Source: Novosphingobium sp. PC22D | GTDB taxonomy: Bacteria > Pseudomonadota > Alphaproteobacteria > Sphingomonadales > Sphingomonadaceae | Direction: 5' to 3' | DNA: 64,000 nucleotides | Assembly (NCBI RefSeq): GCF_002556635.1 | Contig: NZ_MWMO01000001.1 | Span: 558,001-622,000, forward strand | Shown: positions 23,589 to 31,984 of the stretch, in pieces | How the letters are laid out: each line of letters opens with the position of its first letter | Numbering within the stretch: position 1 is the first letter of the stretch | Position numbers and translations under genes: made by a program | The notes under the pieces: generated by a model | Told to the model about the DNA's origin: nothing | Seen by the model: the letters and a program-made list of their open reading frames with translations, nothing else | Databases searched by the model: none

Positions 23589-26021
23589 ATGAGGATCTCA
23601 AGGTTTGTATTGACGGCGTGCGCGCCGCTGGCGTTCACCGCTGTTCCCGCCTACGCGCAAGATGCCGATCGCGAAGAGGCGCGGGCGCCGCAGGGCGTCT
23701 ATGAGGGCGACATCATCGTTACGGCGCGTCGCCGCGACGAGACCGCGCAGGACACGCCGGTCGCGATGACCGTGCTCAGCGACGAGCTGCTCGATCGCTA
23801 CAACGTGACCGGTGTCGATTCGATCGCGCAATTCACCCCCGGCCTGCTGACCGGCGAATCGTCAGGCTCGATGGGCGGCTCGATCTCGCTGCGCGGCATC
23901 GGCTCGGGCGAGAGCATGGCGTTCGTCGACCAGGCGGTTTCGGTCAACGTCGATGGCGTGCCGATCTCGAGCGCGCAGATCCTGCGCGCGGCGCAGATGG
24001 ACTTGCGCCAGATCGAGGTCCTGCGCGGCCCGCAGGCGCTGTTCTTCGGCAAGAACAGCCCGGGCGGCATCATCTCGATCACGACCGAGGATCCGGGTCC
24101 GACGCTCGAATTGCTCGGCCGCGTGGGCTACGAGTTCAAGGCGGACGAATTCTACGTCGACAGCGTGATTTCCGGCCCGCTCGGTGACGATGCGGGCGTG
24201 CGCCTCGCGACACACTATTCCACGCAGAAGGGCTATATCAAGGTCGTCACCCCCAACGCGCCGGGCACCAACGCGCCGCCGCCGGGCGTGATCCCCAGCG
24301 ACCTCGGGCGCTTTCCGGACAAGGAAGAGATCTTCATTCGCGCTTCGGCCAAATTCACGCCGACCGACCGCCTGACGATCCGCCTCAAGGAAACCTACAC
24401 CGACACCGATATCGTCGGCGGTCCCTCGTTCTATTCGGACATCACCGCTTGTCCCTACGGCGTCGGCCAGGGCCGGTTCGAGGATGCGAGCAACTGCCAG
24501 AACGACGGCGTGATCTTCACCTCGCAGCTCGACCCGAGCTTCCTCGCGCTCTCGAAATATCTCGAAGGCCCCTACGGCGGCCGCAACAACACCCAGTTGC
24601 TCACCTCGGGGCAGGTCGACTGGGAGATGACCGACCACCTCAAGCTCTCCTCGGTCACCGGGTACTACTTCGTCAACGAGCGGATCACCTCGAACGGCGG
24701 CTATGGTCCGACCAGTTCGAATGCCTTCGCCGTGCGCTTCAAGAACAAGCAGTTCTCGCAGGAACTGCGCCTCGCTTCCGACTTCGGCGGCCAGTTCGAT
24801 TTCCTCGTGGGCGGGTTCTACGAGAACCGCGATCTGTTCACGCTGACGTTCATCGGCGTGCCGGGGATCAACTTCCCGTTGCCGCTCGAATCGACGAACC
24901 AGAACCAGAAGTCCTATTCGGGCTTCGGGCAGGTCATCTTCAGGCCCACCGAATCCCTCGAACTGACCGCGGGTGGCCGCTATACGCACGAGACCAAGGA
25001 CTTGCTCGATTTCACCGTCACCCCGACGGGCGGCGTCCCGACCGACGTGACCGAGGACCCGCGCTATCCGGATACGCGGCTGAGCTTCAACAACTTCTCC
25101 CCCGAAGTGACGGTGAAGTACGAGGCCAGCCCCGATTTCATGGTCTTCGCCTCGTTCAAGAAGGGCTTCAAGTCGGGCGGCTTCGACGCGGGCTTCACGA
25201 ACGGCGCGATCCTCGCCAATCCGGCGCGCGGCCAGACCTTCGATCCCGAGAAGGTGACCGGCGGCGAAGTGGGCCTCAAGTCGCGGCTGCTCGATCGCCA
25301 GCTCACCTTCAACGTCACCGGCTACTGGTACGACTATGACGGCCTGCAGGTTTCGGTGTTCGATACGAACTCGCGCGCCTTCCGCCTGCAGAACGCGGCC
25401 AAGGCCCGGATTCGCGGTGTCGAGCTCGAATCGAGCTTCAGCCCGAACGGCCTGCCCGGTTTCAATGTCCACGGCGCGCTGTCGATCAACGATTCGGAGT
25501 TCCGCGACTACCTGGCCGACTGCTACGCCGGACAGACTGTCGCGCTGGGCTGCGACCGGCAGTTCGATCCCGTGCTGGATCGCTATACGGCGCAGGATCT
25601 GTCCGGGCGCCGGCTGCGCAAGGCGCCCGTCGTCACCGGCAACTTCGGCACTTACTACGAGACGCCGGTCACGGGTTCGACCTGGGCCAGCCTTTCGGCC
25701 GACGTGAGCTATTCGGGCAAGTACAACGCGGGCACGCAGCTCCAGCCGCTCGCCGAGCAGAGCGCCTATGCCAAGCTCGATGCCAGCCTGCGCATCTTTG
25801 CCGAGGACAAGTCCTGGGAGCTGGCGCTGATCGGTCGCAACCTGACCAACAAGCGTAACCTCATCAACGGCATCGACCGTACCGGAACCGGCGGCGCCAA
25901 GGGCGTCGACCAGCCGAGCTGCACCGCGGCCGGACAGACCGGCTGCGTCGCGCTCGCCGACATCATCGGCACGCCGGCGACGCCGCGCAGCGTGTCGGTG
26001 CAGGCGACGCTGCGCTACTGA
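23589..26021 (+). CDS. TonB-dependent outer-membrane receptor
   Basis: An 810-residue outer-membrane transporter. It has a signal peptide (to AYAQ, ~residue 24), a TonB-box-like DIIVTARRRDE near 42, a plug domain with DTPVAMTVLSDELL, ISLRGIG and IEVLRGPQALFFGKNSPGGIISI, and a beta-barrel ending SVQATLRY with terminal aromatic Tyr. This is the sphingomonad FecA/CirA-like class often dedicated to uptake of oligomers or catabolic substrates. The ligand is unknown. An intrinsic terminator follows. The dioxygenase/SDR genes at 27.6-30.4 kb may act on what it imports (inference). Confidence 0.95.
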   Translation: MRISRFVLTACAPLAFTAVPAYAQDADREEARAPQGVYEGDIIVTARRRDETAQDTPVAMTVLSDELLDRYNVTGVDSIAQFTPGLLTGESSGSMGGSISLRGIGSGESMAFVDQAVSVNVDGVPISSAQILRAAQMDLRQIEVLRGPQALFFGKNSPGGIISITTEDPGPTLELLGRVGYEFKADEFYVDSVISGPLGDDAGVRLATHYSTQKGYIKVVTPNAPGTNAPPPGVIPSDLGRFPDKEEIFIRASAKFTPTDRLTIRLKETYTDTDIVGGPSFYSDITACPYGVGQGRFEDASNCQNDGVIFTSQLDPSFLALSKYLEGPYGGRNNTQLLTSGQVDWEMTDHLKLSSVTGYYFVNERITSNGGYGPTSSNAFAVRFKNKQFSQELRLASDFGGQFDFLVGGFYENRDLFTLTFIGVPGINFPLPLESTNQNQKSYSGFGQVIFRPTESLELTAGGRYTHETKDLLDFTVTPTGGVPTDVTEDPRYPDTRLSFNNFSPEVTVKYEASPDFMVFASFKKGFKSGGFDAGFTNGAILANPARGQTFDPEKVTGGEVGLKSRLLDRQLTFNVTGYWYDYDGLQVSVFDTNSRAFRLQNAAKARIRGVELESSFSPNGLPGFNVHGALSINDSEFRDYLADCYAGQTVALGCDRQFDPVLDRYTAQDLSGRRLRKAPVVTGNFGTYYETPVTGSTWASLSADVSYSGKYNAGTQLQPLAEQSAYAKLDASLRIFAEDKSWELALIGRNLTNKRNLINGIDRTGTGGAKGVDQPSCTAAGQTGCVALADIIGTPATPRSVSVQATLRY

Positions 26022-26042
26022 TCGCGGGGCAAGGCAAAAGCC

Positions 26043-26077
26043 AAGGGCGTCGGATCGCGCAGATCCGGCGCCCTTTT
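26043..26077 (+). terminator. Intrinsic terminator after the TonB receptor gene
   Basis: AAGGGCGTCGGATC (26043-26056) pairs with GATCCGGCGCCCTT (26062-26075) with one T-G, loop GCGCA, followed by TTTTCC. It starts 21 bases after the stop codon. Confidence 0.85.
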
Positions 26078-26093
26078 CCTCGTGGGCGTACGC

Positions 26094-26789
26094 TTACTCG
26101 GGCGCGGTGATCTCCAGCGTTACCGGCGCGAGGCCGTCGATCGCGCCGGAGAGGCGGTTTCCGGGCGCGACCGGGCCGACGCCCGCCGGGGTTCCGGTGA
26201 AGATCAGATCCCCGGGTTCGAGGTGATAGAGGGTCGAGATGTGCGCGATGAGGTCGCGGACCGGCCAGATCATGTCCGAAAGCACTGCGTCCTGACGCGT
26301 CTCGCCGTCGAGCGCGAGCGTGATCCGCTGCGCTCCGGGCTCGCCGAACCGCGCTGCGCGTGTGAACGGGCCGATCACCGCGGAATTCTCGAAATCCTTG
26401 CCGGTATCCCATGGCAGACCCTTCTCGCGCGCTGCGCCCTGAAGATCGCGCCGCGTCATGTCGAGGCCGCAGGCATAGCCGAGCACGAGGTCGAGCGCGT
26501 CTTGTGGTTCGACCCGGAAGCCCGGAGTGCCGAGCGCGACGACCAGCTCCATCTCGTAGTGGCAGTTCGCCGTGCCTGGTGGATAGGGGATCGCGGCGCC
26601 CGACGGGCAATAGGCCGAGGGGGTCTTGGTGAACCATATCGGCGCGTCGCGCTGGACCGTGTTGCCCAGCTCGCGGGCGTGGGCCTCGTAGTTGCGTCCG
26701 ACGCAGAAGATCCGGCGCACGGGCACGCCCGCGTCCTCGCCGAGAAGGGGAATCATCGGGGCGGCGGGAACATCGAAGAGCTGCTTCAT
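26094..26789 (-). CDS. Fumarylacetoacetate-hydrolase-family protein
   Basis: A 231-residue FAH-domain enzyme, hydrolysing C-C bonds of diketo acids or acting as a related isomerase/decarboxylase at the end of aromatic breakdown. Recognisable elements are IFCVGRNYEAHARELG, metal-binding acidic residues in CHYEMELVVALG and GLDMTRRDLQ, and the GDLIFTGTPAGVGPVAPG loop. ATG 26789 best matches the family N-terminus. ATG 26801 and 26813 are also in frame. It points back toward the receptor gene and is divergent from yqgE. Its substrate cannot be inferred. Confidence 0.88.
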   Translation of the reverse strand: MKQLFDVPAAPMIPLLGEDAGVPVRRIFCVGRNYEAHARELGNTVQRDAPIWFTKTPSAYCPSGAAIPYPPGTANCHYEMELVVALGTPGFRVEPQDALDLVLGYACGLDMTRRDLQGAAREKGLPWDTGKDFENSAVIGPFTRAARFGEPGAQRITLALDGETRQDAVLSDMIWPVRDLIAHISTLYHLEPGDLIFTGTPAGVGPVAPGNRLSGAIDGLAPVTLEITAPE

Positions 26790-26906
26790 GGCGCGCGACA
26801 TAGGCCTTCGCATCTCCGCAGGAAAGGCGTCTTGCGCCGATCCCGACCCATCAGGCGCCCGAAGCGTCGCGGGGCGGCTTTACGCTCACGGCATTTGACG
26901 TAGACT

Positions 26907-27473
26907 ATGCGCATGTCCGAAGACAAATTCCTTACCGGCCGGCTGCTTCTGGCGATGCCGGGGATGTTCGATCCCCGCTTCGATCGCTCGGTCAACGTCA
27001 TGTGTGTTCACGACGACAACGGCGCGCTGGGTATCGGCATCGGACACATTCGCGACGGCATCGGTTTTCGCAAGCTGCTCGAAGAAGTCGGTATCGATCC
27101 GCAGGACGCGCCCGACTGCGACGTTCATCATGGCGGGCCGGTCGAACCCGGGCGCGGCTTCGTTCTTCACTCGACCGACTGGATGAGCGAGGACACCATC
27201 GAATTCGCGCCCTATTGCGCGCTCTCCGCCTCGATGGAGATCCTGCGCGCGATCGCGGGCGGTGAAGGCCCCAAACGCTGGTTGGTCGCGCTGGGCTATG
27301 CCGGATGGGGAGCGGGCCAGCTCGAAGAGGAACTGAAGCACCACGGTTGGTTCGTCGCCGCCGGCGCCGAATCGCTCATCTTCGATACGCCGGCCGAGGG
27401 CCGCTGGGCTTCGGCCTGGCGCGCGGAGGGCATCGACCCCTCGCTGCTCGCCAACGAGACCGGCCACGCCTGA
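26907..27473 (+). CDS. YqgE/AlgH family protein
   Basis: A 188-residue member of the YqgE/AlgH (UPF0301, DUF179) family: FLTGRLLLAMPGMFDPRFDRSVNVMCVHDDNGALG at the N-terminus, VHHGGPVEPGRGFVLHS in the middle, and RWLVALGYAGWGAGQLEEELKHHGWF near the end. AlgH was first linked to alginate regulation in Pseudomonas but its biochemical role is unknown. It stands alone in this window, followed by a strong hairpin. Confidence 0.93.
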   Translation: MRMSEDKFLTGRLLLAMPGMFDPRFDRSVNVMCVHDDNGALGIGIGHIRDGIGFRKLLEEVGIDPQDAPDCDVHHGGPVEPGRGFVLHSTDWMSEDTIEFAPYCALSASMEILRAIAGGEGPKRWLVALGYAGWGAGQLEEELKHHGWFVAAGAESLIFDTPAEGRWASAWRAEGIDPSLLANETGHA

Positions 27474-27481
27474 GCGCGCCC

Positions 27482-27515
27482 GTCCGGACCGGTGCGGGTC
27501 GTCGCACCGGCGGAC
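27482..27515. terminator. Strong hairpin between convergent yqgE-like and dioxygenase genes
   Basis: GTCCG (27482-27486) with CGGAC (27511-27515), and CCGGTGCG (27489-27496) with CGCACCGG (27503-27510), form a 13-pair stem with a two-base bulge and a six-base loop. No T tract follows on either strand, so termination is likely but not certain. Confidence 0.5.
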
Positions 27516-27603
27516 GCAGATCTGCTCGACAAGATCCCGCCTTCTCGCGCCCCGATGGCGGCGAGGGCGGTGATCGAGGGCCTTGGGCCCCGAAAGCGAG
27601 CGG

Positions 27604-28569
27604 TCAGTAGGTGCGTTCGAGGATCTTGTTGTCGCTCTTCGCGCCGCCCTCGAAGTAGCCGAGGCCGTAGTCGCCCTTGATCGTGGTGCGCTGCATGCGC
27701 CGCGCGTACTGCGGCTTGTGGCCGCTGACCGCATGAAGCACGCGCCAGTTGTCCCAGATCAGCATGTCGGTCGGCTTCCAGTGGTGCCAGTAGGCCAGTT
27801 CCTCGCCAAGCGCGAAGATCTCGCGACTGACCGCATCCAGCAGCGCATTGCCTTCGGCGGTTTCGTCGCCCTCGATGCCCTCGGCCATCCAGGGCGAGAC
27901 ATGCAGCACCTTCTCGCCGCTCTCGCGCGTCCAGACCGCCGGATGGACCGAGCGCGGCACGTCCTTGGCGGCGTCCATCACTGCGGCGGAATAGGGATTT
28001 TCGGCCAGGCATTCGTAGTCCTCGGGCGCGCCGAAGTGGAAGTCCTTCATCACCACGTTCATGCGGTAGAGGATATTGTGATCCTCGATGCGCGAGCGCA
28101 GCTCGGGCGAAAGCCGCTGGTAGAGCTCGACCCCGTCGAGAAAGCCGGTGAGACCGTCCTCGGGCGGAATGTCGAGCGCGCGCAGCACCCCGGCGCGGTT
28201 CAGCTCGTCGTTGTAGGCATGGTCGAAGTGCCAGGGCAGCCACTGCGTGATCTCGCGCCCGCCGATCCGGATGCGTCCCGGTGGATTGGGTTCGCAAGTC
28301 ATGTCGATCACCCCGGGCATGGTGTCCTGGTCGACGCGGGGCACCGCCTTGCTGGGATGGTCCTTGAGAGGACCGAAGATATCGCTGAGCGCGACATGCA
28401 TCTCTCCGCTCGGCTCGACGTCCTCGAACACGATCATGCCGTGCTTTTCGAAGGCGGCGTTGACCGCGTCGCGTACGCCCGGCTCGGTGCTGTTGGTGCG
28501 CGTCACGCCCTTGATCCGGACGCCGAAGCCGCGGCCTTCGATGAGGGGGAGGATTTCAATCTGGCTCAT
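27604..28569 (-). CDS. TauD/TfdA-family Fe(II)/2-oxoglutarate dioxygenase (A)
   Basis: A 321-residue oxygenase that would hydroxylate a substrate using Fe(II), O2 and 2-oxoglutarate. The HxD of the facial triad is in LPWHFDHAYNDE, the distal His in WRVLHAVSGHKP, and the 2-oxoglutarate Arg in RRMQRTTIKGD. It is the last gene of a minus-strand run: dioxygenase B, SDR, dioxygenase A, with only 12 bases between it and the SDR. The substrate is unknown. Identity to sulfonate or 2,4-D enzymes cannot be judged by eye. Confidence 0.9.
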   Translation of the reverse strand: MSQIEILPLIEGRGFGVRIKGVTRTNSTEPGVRDAVNAAFEKHGMIVFEDVEPSGEMHVALSDIFGPLKDHPSKAVPRVDQDTMPGVIDMTCEPNPPGRIRIGGREITQWLPWHFDHAYNDELNRAGVLRALDIPPEDGLTGFLDGVELYQRLSPELRSRIEDHNILYRMNVVMKDFHFGAPEDYECLAENPYSAAVMDAAKDVPRSVHPAVWTRESGEKVLHVSPWMAEGIEGDETAEGNALLDAVSREIFALGEELAYWHHWKPTDMLIWDNWRVLHAVSGHKPQYARRMQRTTIKGDYGLGYFEGGAKSDNKILERTY

Positions 28570-28581
28570 GGTTATCGTCCT

Positions 28582-29475
28582 TCAGCTCTCCACCAGCATC
28601 ACGCCATGCGGGTTGGTTTCCGGTGTCCCGTGTTCGCAATGCCATTCGTCGCAGTCATCGTAACATGCCTCTACCACTTGCGAATAGGTCTTGCGGAAGT
28701 GCTCGCGCTGGTCGGGGTGATCGAACACGAAGGGGCGGTTGCGGCGGACTGCCTGGAGAACCATCGGCGCGACCGCCTCCGGCGCGTAGAAGGCATGCGA
28801 GGTGGCAGCGGCGGCGGAATCGTCGCTCAGGTGGACCGCGCCTTCGCCCGGGCCGCCGAACCGTGCCGGGCGATAGCTGGCGTTGTTCGCCTTCATCCCG
28901 CTCGCCACGCCGCCCGGGCAATAGGAGGTCGTGTGGATGCCGAGCGGTGCCAGTTCGAGCGACAGGTTCATCATCAGCCCGATGATTCCCATTTTCGCGG
29001 CCGAATAGGGCGCATGTTCCGGAATCCAGCCGGGCAGCAGCCCTGCCATCGAGGCGGTGGCGCAGACGTGGCCTTCACCCGCCGCGATCATGTCCGGCAG
29101 GAAGGCGCGCGTGGTGTTCATGACGCCGTGGAGGTTGACCGTGACGATCCAGTCGACGTCGGCGTCGGACATCTCCGCAAGCGGATCGAACGATGTCGCT
29201 CCGGCATTGGCGAAGAGCAGGTGAACCGGGCCGAGTCCGGCGTGGACGGCGTCCTTCATCGCCGCGATCGAATCGCGCTCGCACACGTCGCACTCGAGCG
29301 CGATCGCGGTGCCGCCTTCGGCCTCGATCCGCTCGGCAACCTTCTGCGCGGCGGCAAGGTTGATGTCGGCGACCGCGACCCTGGCGCCCTGCCGGGCCAG
29401 CTCCAGCGCAAGGCCCTTGCCGATCCCGCTGCCGCCTCCCGTGACGAGCGCGGTGCGGCCCTTGATTTCAGTCAT
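28582..29475 (-). CDS. Short-chain dehydrogenase/reductase
   Basis: A 297-residue NAD(P)-dependent SDR. It has TGGGSGIGKGLALELA, the DI of VADINLAAA (suggesting NAD preference), NAG at LLFANAGATS, catalytic Ser in ATASMAG, and YSAAK. It is extended at the C-terminus by ~45 residues compared with minimal SDRs, ending in a Cys/His/Asp-rich tail (ACYDDCDEWHCEHGTPE). It lies between two 2-oxoglutarate dioxygenase genes, where it would oxidise or reduce the hydroxylated product (inference). Confidence 0.9.
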   Translation of the reverse strand: MTEIKGRTALVTGGGSGIGKGLALELARQGARVAVADINLAAAQKVAERIEAEGGTAIALECDVCERDSIAAMKDAVHAGLGPVHLLFANAGATSFDPLAEMSDADVDWIVTVNLHGVMNTTRAFLPDMIAAGEGHVCATASMAGLLPGWIPEHAPYSAAKMGIIGLMMNLSLELAPLGIHTTSYCPGGVASGMKANNASYRPARFGGPGEGAVHLSDDSAAAATSHAFYAPEAVAPMVLQAVRRNRPFVFDHPDQREHFRKTYSQVVEACYDDCDEWHCEHGTPETNPHGVMLVES

Positions 29476-29536
29476 CCCTCTCTCCTCTTCCGCCCGCCCG
29501 ATCCGCGCGGGCCGATTGCGTTCCGGGCCAGCGCCG

Positions 29537-30421
29537 TCAGGCCACGACCTCGACGTCGCGGACCGCGGCGATCGGTTCCTCGCCGTTGAGCGTGCAGCGA
29601 TGCATCTCGCGCGCGCTGCCTTCCTCGAAGGGGAGGACGCGGTGCATCGTGCCGGTGTTGTCCCAGATCGCGAGGTCGCCCATCCGCCACTTGTGCGAAT
29701 AGACGTACTGCTCCTGCGTCGCGTGCGCCATCAGTTCCAGCAGCAGGTCGTGGCTGGCGGTCGCGTCGAGTTCGAGAATCCGCGCGCAGGCGGTCGACAG
29801 CACCAAGCTTTTGCGCCCCGAGCGATGCTGCCAGACGAGCGGATGGACCTGCGTGGGATAACTCGCCCAGACCGCGAATTCCTCGGCGGTGCAGTCGCGC
29901 TTGGCTGGAAACAGCGCGGCCGGGAGCGAGTGGCGGACGGTCAGCGTCTCCAGACGCCGCTGCATGGGTCGCGGCAGATCCTCGAAGGCGGCATAGGTAT
30001 TCGCGAATTGCGTGTCGCCGCCTTCCTTCGAGAGCGCGAAAGGCGTCAGCATGGTCGCGAAGGGCGGGATCGTTTCCAGGTAGGTTCCGTCCATGTGCCA
30101 GAGCTGGTTGCCGAACAGAAAGCGCGCGTAGTCCGGATTTACCTTGGGATCGAGGCTGACCTTGAGCACGCCGCCGTCGCCTTCGGCCAGGACTTTGCCG
30201 TCCGACCCGCGTCGCGCGGTGCCGACCCTGAGATCGCCTAGCGAGCGGGCGACGGTGCGCAGCTCCTCGTCATCGAGGAACAGGTCGCGAATCACGATCG
30301 CGCCGCGGGCCACCAGCAGGTCGCGGATTTCGCCCGCGTGGCTTCCAGCAAGCAGATCGCGCTTGGCGATGCGGACTTGCGATGCGATTCGCGGCGTCAG
30401 GTCGATGGTCTCGAGCGCCAT
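29537..30421 (-). CDS. TauD/TfdA-family Fe(II)/2-oxoglutarate dioxygenase (B)
   Basis: A 294-residue oxygenase, only distantly like dioxygenase A. The triad HxD lies in NQLWHMDGTYLE, the distal His in DNTGTMHRVLPFE and the cofactor Arg in EMHRCTLNGEE. ATG 30421 was preferred as it opens the family N-terminus MALETIDLTPRIASQV; earlier in-frame residues run into the promoter region. It is first in the run with the SDR and dioxygenase A, divergent from a TetR-type regulator, so these three genes probably form one regulated unit. Confidence 0.9.
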   Translation of the reverse strand: MALETIDLTPRIASQVRIAKRDLLAGSHAGEIRDLLVARGAIVIRDLFLDDEELRTVARSLGDLRVGTARRGSDGKVLAEGDGGVLKVSLDPKVNPDYARFLFGNQLWHMDGTYLETIPPFATMLTPFALSKEGGDTQFANTYAAFEDLPRPMQRRLETLTVRHSLPAALFPAKRDCTAEEFAVWASYPTQVHPLVWQHRSGRKSLVLSTACARILELDATASHDLLLELMAHATQEQYVYSHKWRMGDLAIWDNTGTMHRVLPFEEGSAREMHRCTLNGEEPIAAVRDVEVVA

Positions 30422-30630
30422 CTGCGTCTCCCGGTGCAGGCCCCGTTCGCGGGGCTTTATTGTCACTCCGTGCGTTTCAATACCAATACTCCGGGGGCGC
30501 GTCATCTCGAAAATACCGAGTCCGACCTATTTTTGACACCTTATTCGTTTCAAACCTGCGTTGCGGTGGCGACTCGGCTGCGCTACGACCGGCACGGCGC
30601 GGCTTCGCGATGGGGAGAACGGTTCTGGCG
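30422..30630. promoter_or_regulatory. Divergent control region of dioxygenase run and TetR gene
   Basis: About 210 bases, AT-richer in the centre. The octamer CGTTTCAA occurs twice on the plus strand, at 30473-30480 and 30546-30553. On the minus strand TTGAAACG at the second copy is followed at 16 bases by AAATAGG, a possible -35/-10 pair toward the dioxygenases. TetR operators are usually palindromes, which I do not see clearly, so the octamers are only candidates. Confidence 0.4.
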
Positions 30631-31395
30631 ATGGCTTCGGACACGAATCGCGGCGGCGAGGCGGGCGCCCGATCGCGCGCAACGAAGCGCAAGCCGGGGC
30701 GGCCGACGCTGAGCAATGAGGAACTGCTCGACAAGGCGCTCGATCTCTTTCTCGAAAACGGCTTCGACGGCACGAGCATCGACGCCATCGCCGCCACGGC
30801 CTCCATGGCCAAGCGCACGATCTATGCCCGCTACGGAGACAAGACCAGCCTCTTCAAGGCCGCGCTCGACCGCGCGATCGAGGATTGGATCGTCCCGATC
30901 GAGAGCCTGCGCGCGGCGGAAACCGACGATCTGGAGGAAACCCTCCTGCGCATCGGCCGGATGCTGGTCGAAAACGTGCTGAGCCCAGCCGGACTGCGCC
31001 TGCTGCGCCTCACCAATGCGGAATCGGTGCGCATGCCCGAGATCGCGACGGACAACGTCATGCGCGGCACCGAGCCGACCTTGCGCTATCTCGCCGATCT
31101 GTTCTCTCGCCGGCTCGGCACGCGCGACGGCGGTTTCGCCGAAGCCGAGGACGCGGCGAGAGCCTTTCTCGACATCGTCGTCAGCGGGGCGGCGAGCAAC
31201 GCCGCCTGGGGCATGCATATCGATCGCGAAGCGGTGGCGCGGCACACCCGCTTTTCCGTCCACCTCTTCCTGCACGGCGTGCTCGACGGTGACGCCGCCG
31301 AAGCCGTGGCGGAAAACGAGCGGTTGCGCGGCAAGCTCGCCGAGGCGGCCCGGCAGCTCGAGGCTCTCAGTACGAGTCTCGATCCGTGGAAGTGA
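30631..31395 (+). CDS. TetR/AcrR-family transcriptional regulator
   Basis: A 254-residue regulator. Residues ~25-75 form the helix-turn-helix: GRPTLSNEELLDKALDLFLENGF, then GTSIDAIAATASMAKRTIYARYGDKTSLFKAAL. The C-terminal part includes the TetR_C-type region FLDIVVSGAASNAAWG and a coiled-coil-prone tail. ATG 30631 is chosen; ATG 30610 is in frame seven codons upstream and equally possible. Divergent from the dioxygenase/SDR genes, it is their likely regulator. Its 3' end overlaps the convergent MocA-type gene by 29 bases. Confidence 0.88.
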   Translation: MASDTNRGGEAGARSRATKRKPGRPTLSNEELLDKALDLFLENGFDGTSIDAIAATASMAKRTIYARYGDKTSLFKAALDRAIEDWIVPIESLRAAETDDLEETLLRIGRMLVENVLSPAGLRLLRLTNAESVRMPEIATDNVMRGTEPTLRYLADLFSRRLGTRDGGFAEAEDAARAFLDIVVSGAASNAAWGMHIDREAVARHTRFSVHLFLHGVLDGDAAEAVAENERLRGKLAEAARQLEALSTSLDPWK

Positions 31396-31984
31396 TCGTT
31401 TCGATCCCGGAACGGACCGGGCGCCGCGCTTGTGCCAGGTCGCGCGGGCGATCGATATCGAGGCGCACGAGCGGACTGTCGCAGTCGACGAAGACGACGT
31501 CGTCGCGCGAGCGCAGCAGCCGCCCCGCGCCTTCGTCGGCGCCGAGACCGGCGATATCCGGAAAGGCGCGCGCGGAGAGCAGCACTGGATGGCCCGACTT
31601 GCCCTCGTGACGCGGCACGACCGCGTAGGCTTCGCCGAGCATGTCCGCGAGCCGCCGGGCGGTTTCGTGCGGGATCAGCGGCATGTCGCCAAGGAAGACG
31701 AAGACACCGGCAATCGGGTCGCCCGAAACCCGCGCGATGCCCGCCTTGAGCGATTCGGACAGCGCGGCGCTCGTCAGGCGGAGGACTTCGACCGGCGGCG
31801 CCCCAGCCCAGACGCCGCAATCGAGGCTGGGATGGGCGACCACCGCCACGCGCGCGACCGGTGCCGCCCGCGCCGCGCGGATTGCATGGCGCACGAGCGG
31901 CTCGCCATTGAAATCGGCGCTGAGCTTGTCGCCGCCGAAGCGGGTGGAGGAGCCGGCCGCGAGGACGATCGCGGCGAGCGTCAT
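31367..31984 (-). CDS. mocA: MocA-type molybdenum cofactor nucleotidyltransferase
   Basis: A 205-residue MobA-like NTP transferase. It has the signature LAAGSSTRFGGDKL (residues ~8-21) and the metal-binding FLGDMPL, followed by PRHEGKSGHPVLLS. In the MocA branch the enzyme attaches CMP to the molybdenum cofactor for hydroxylases such as xanthine or isoquinoline oxidoreductases. Starts with a four-base overlap (ATGA) after the XdhC gene, which strongly couples the two. Whether CTP or GTP is used cannot be read here. No hydroxylase catalytic gene is in the window. Confidence 0.88.
   Translation of the reverse strand: MTLAAIVLAAGSSTRFGGDKLSADFNGEPLVRHAIRAARAAPVARVAVVAHPSLDCGVWAGAPPVEVLRLTSAALSESLKAGIARVSGDPIAGVFVFLGDMPLIPHETARRLADMLGEAYAVVPRHEGKSGHPVLLSARAFPDIAGLGADEGAGRLLRSRDDVVFVDCDSPLVRLDIDRPRDLAQARRPVRSGIETITSTDRDSY

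Noticed and set aside
27583..29589. Long plus-strand open frame across dioxygenase and SDR genes
   Set aside because: It spans two real minus-strand genes and their spacer, and has no motifs.
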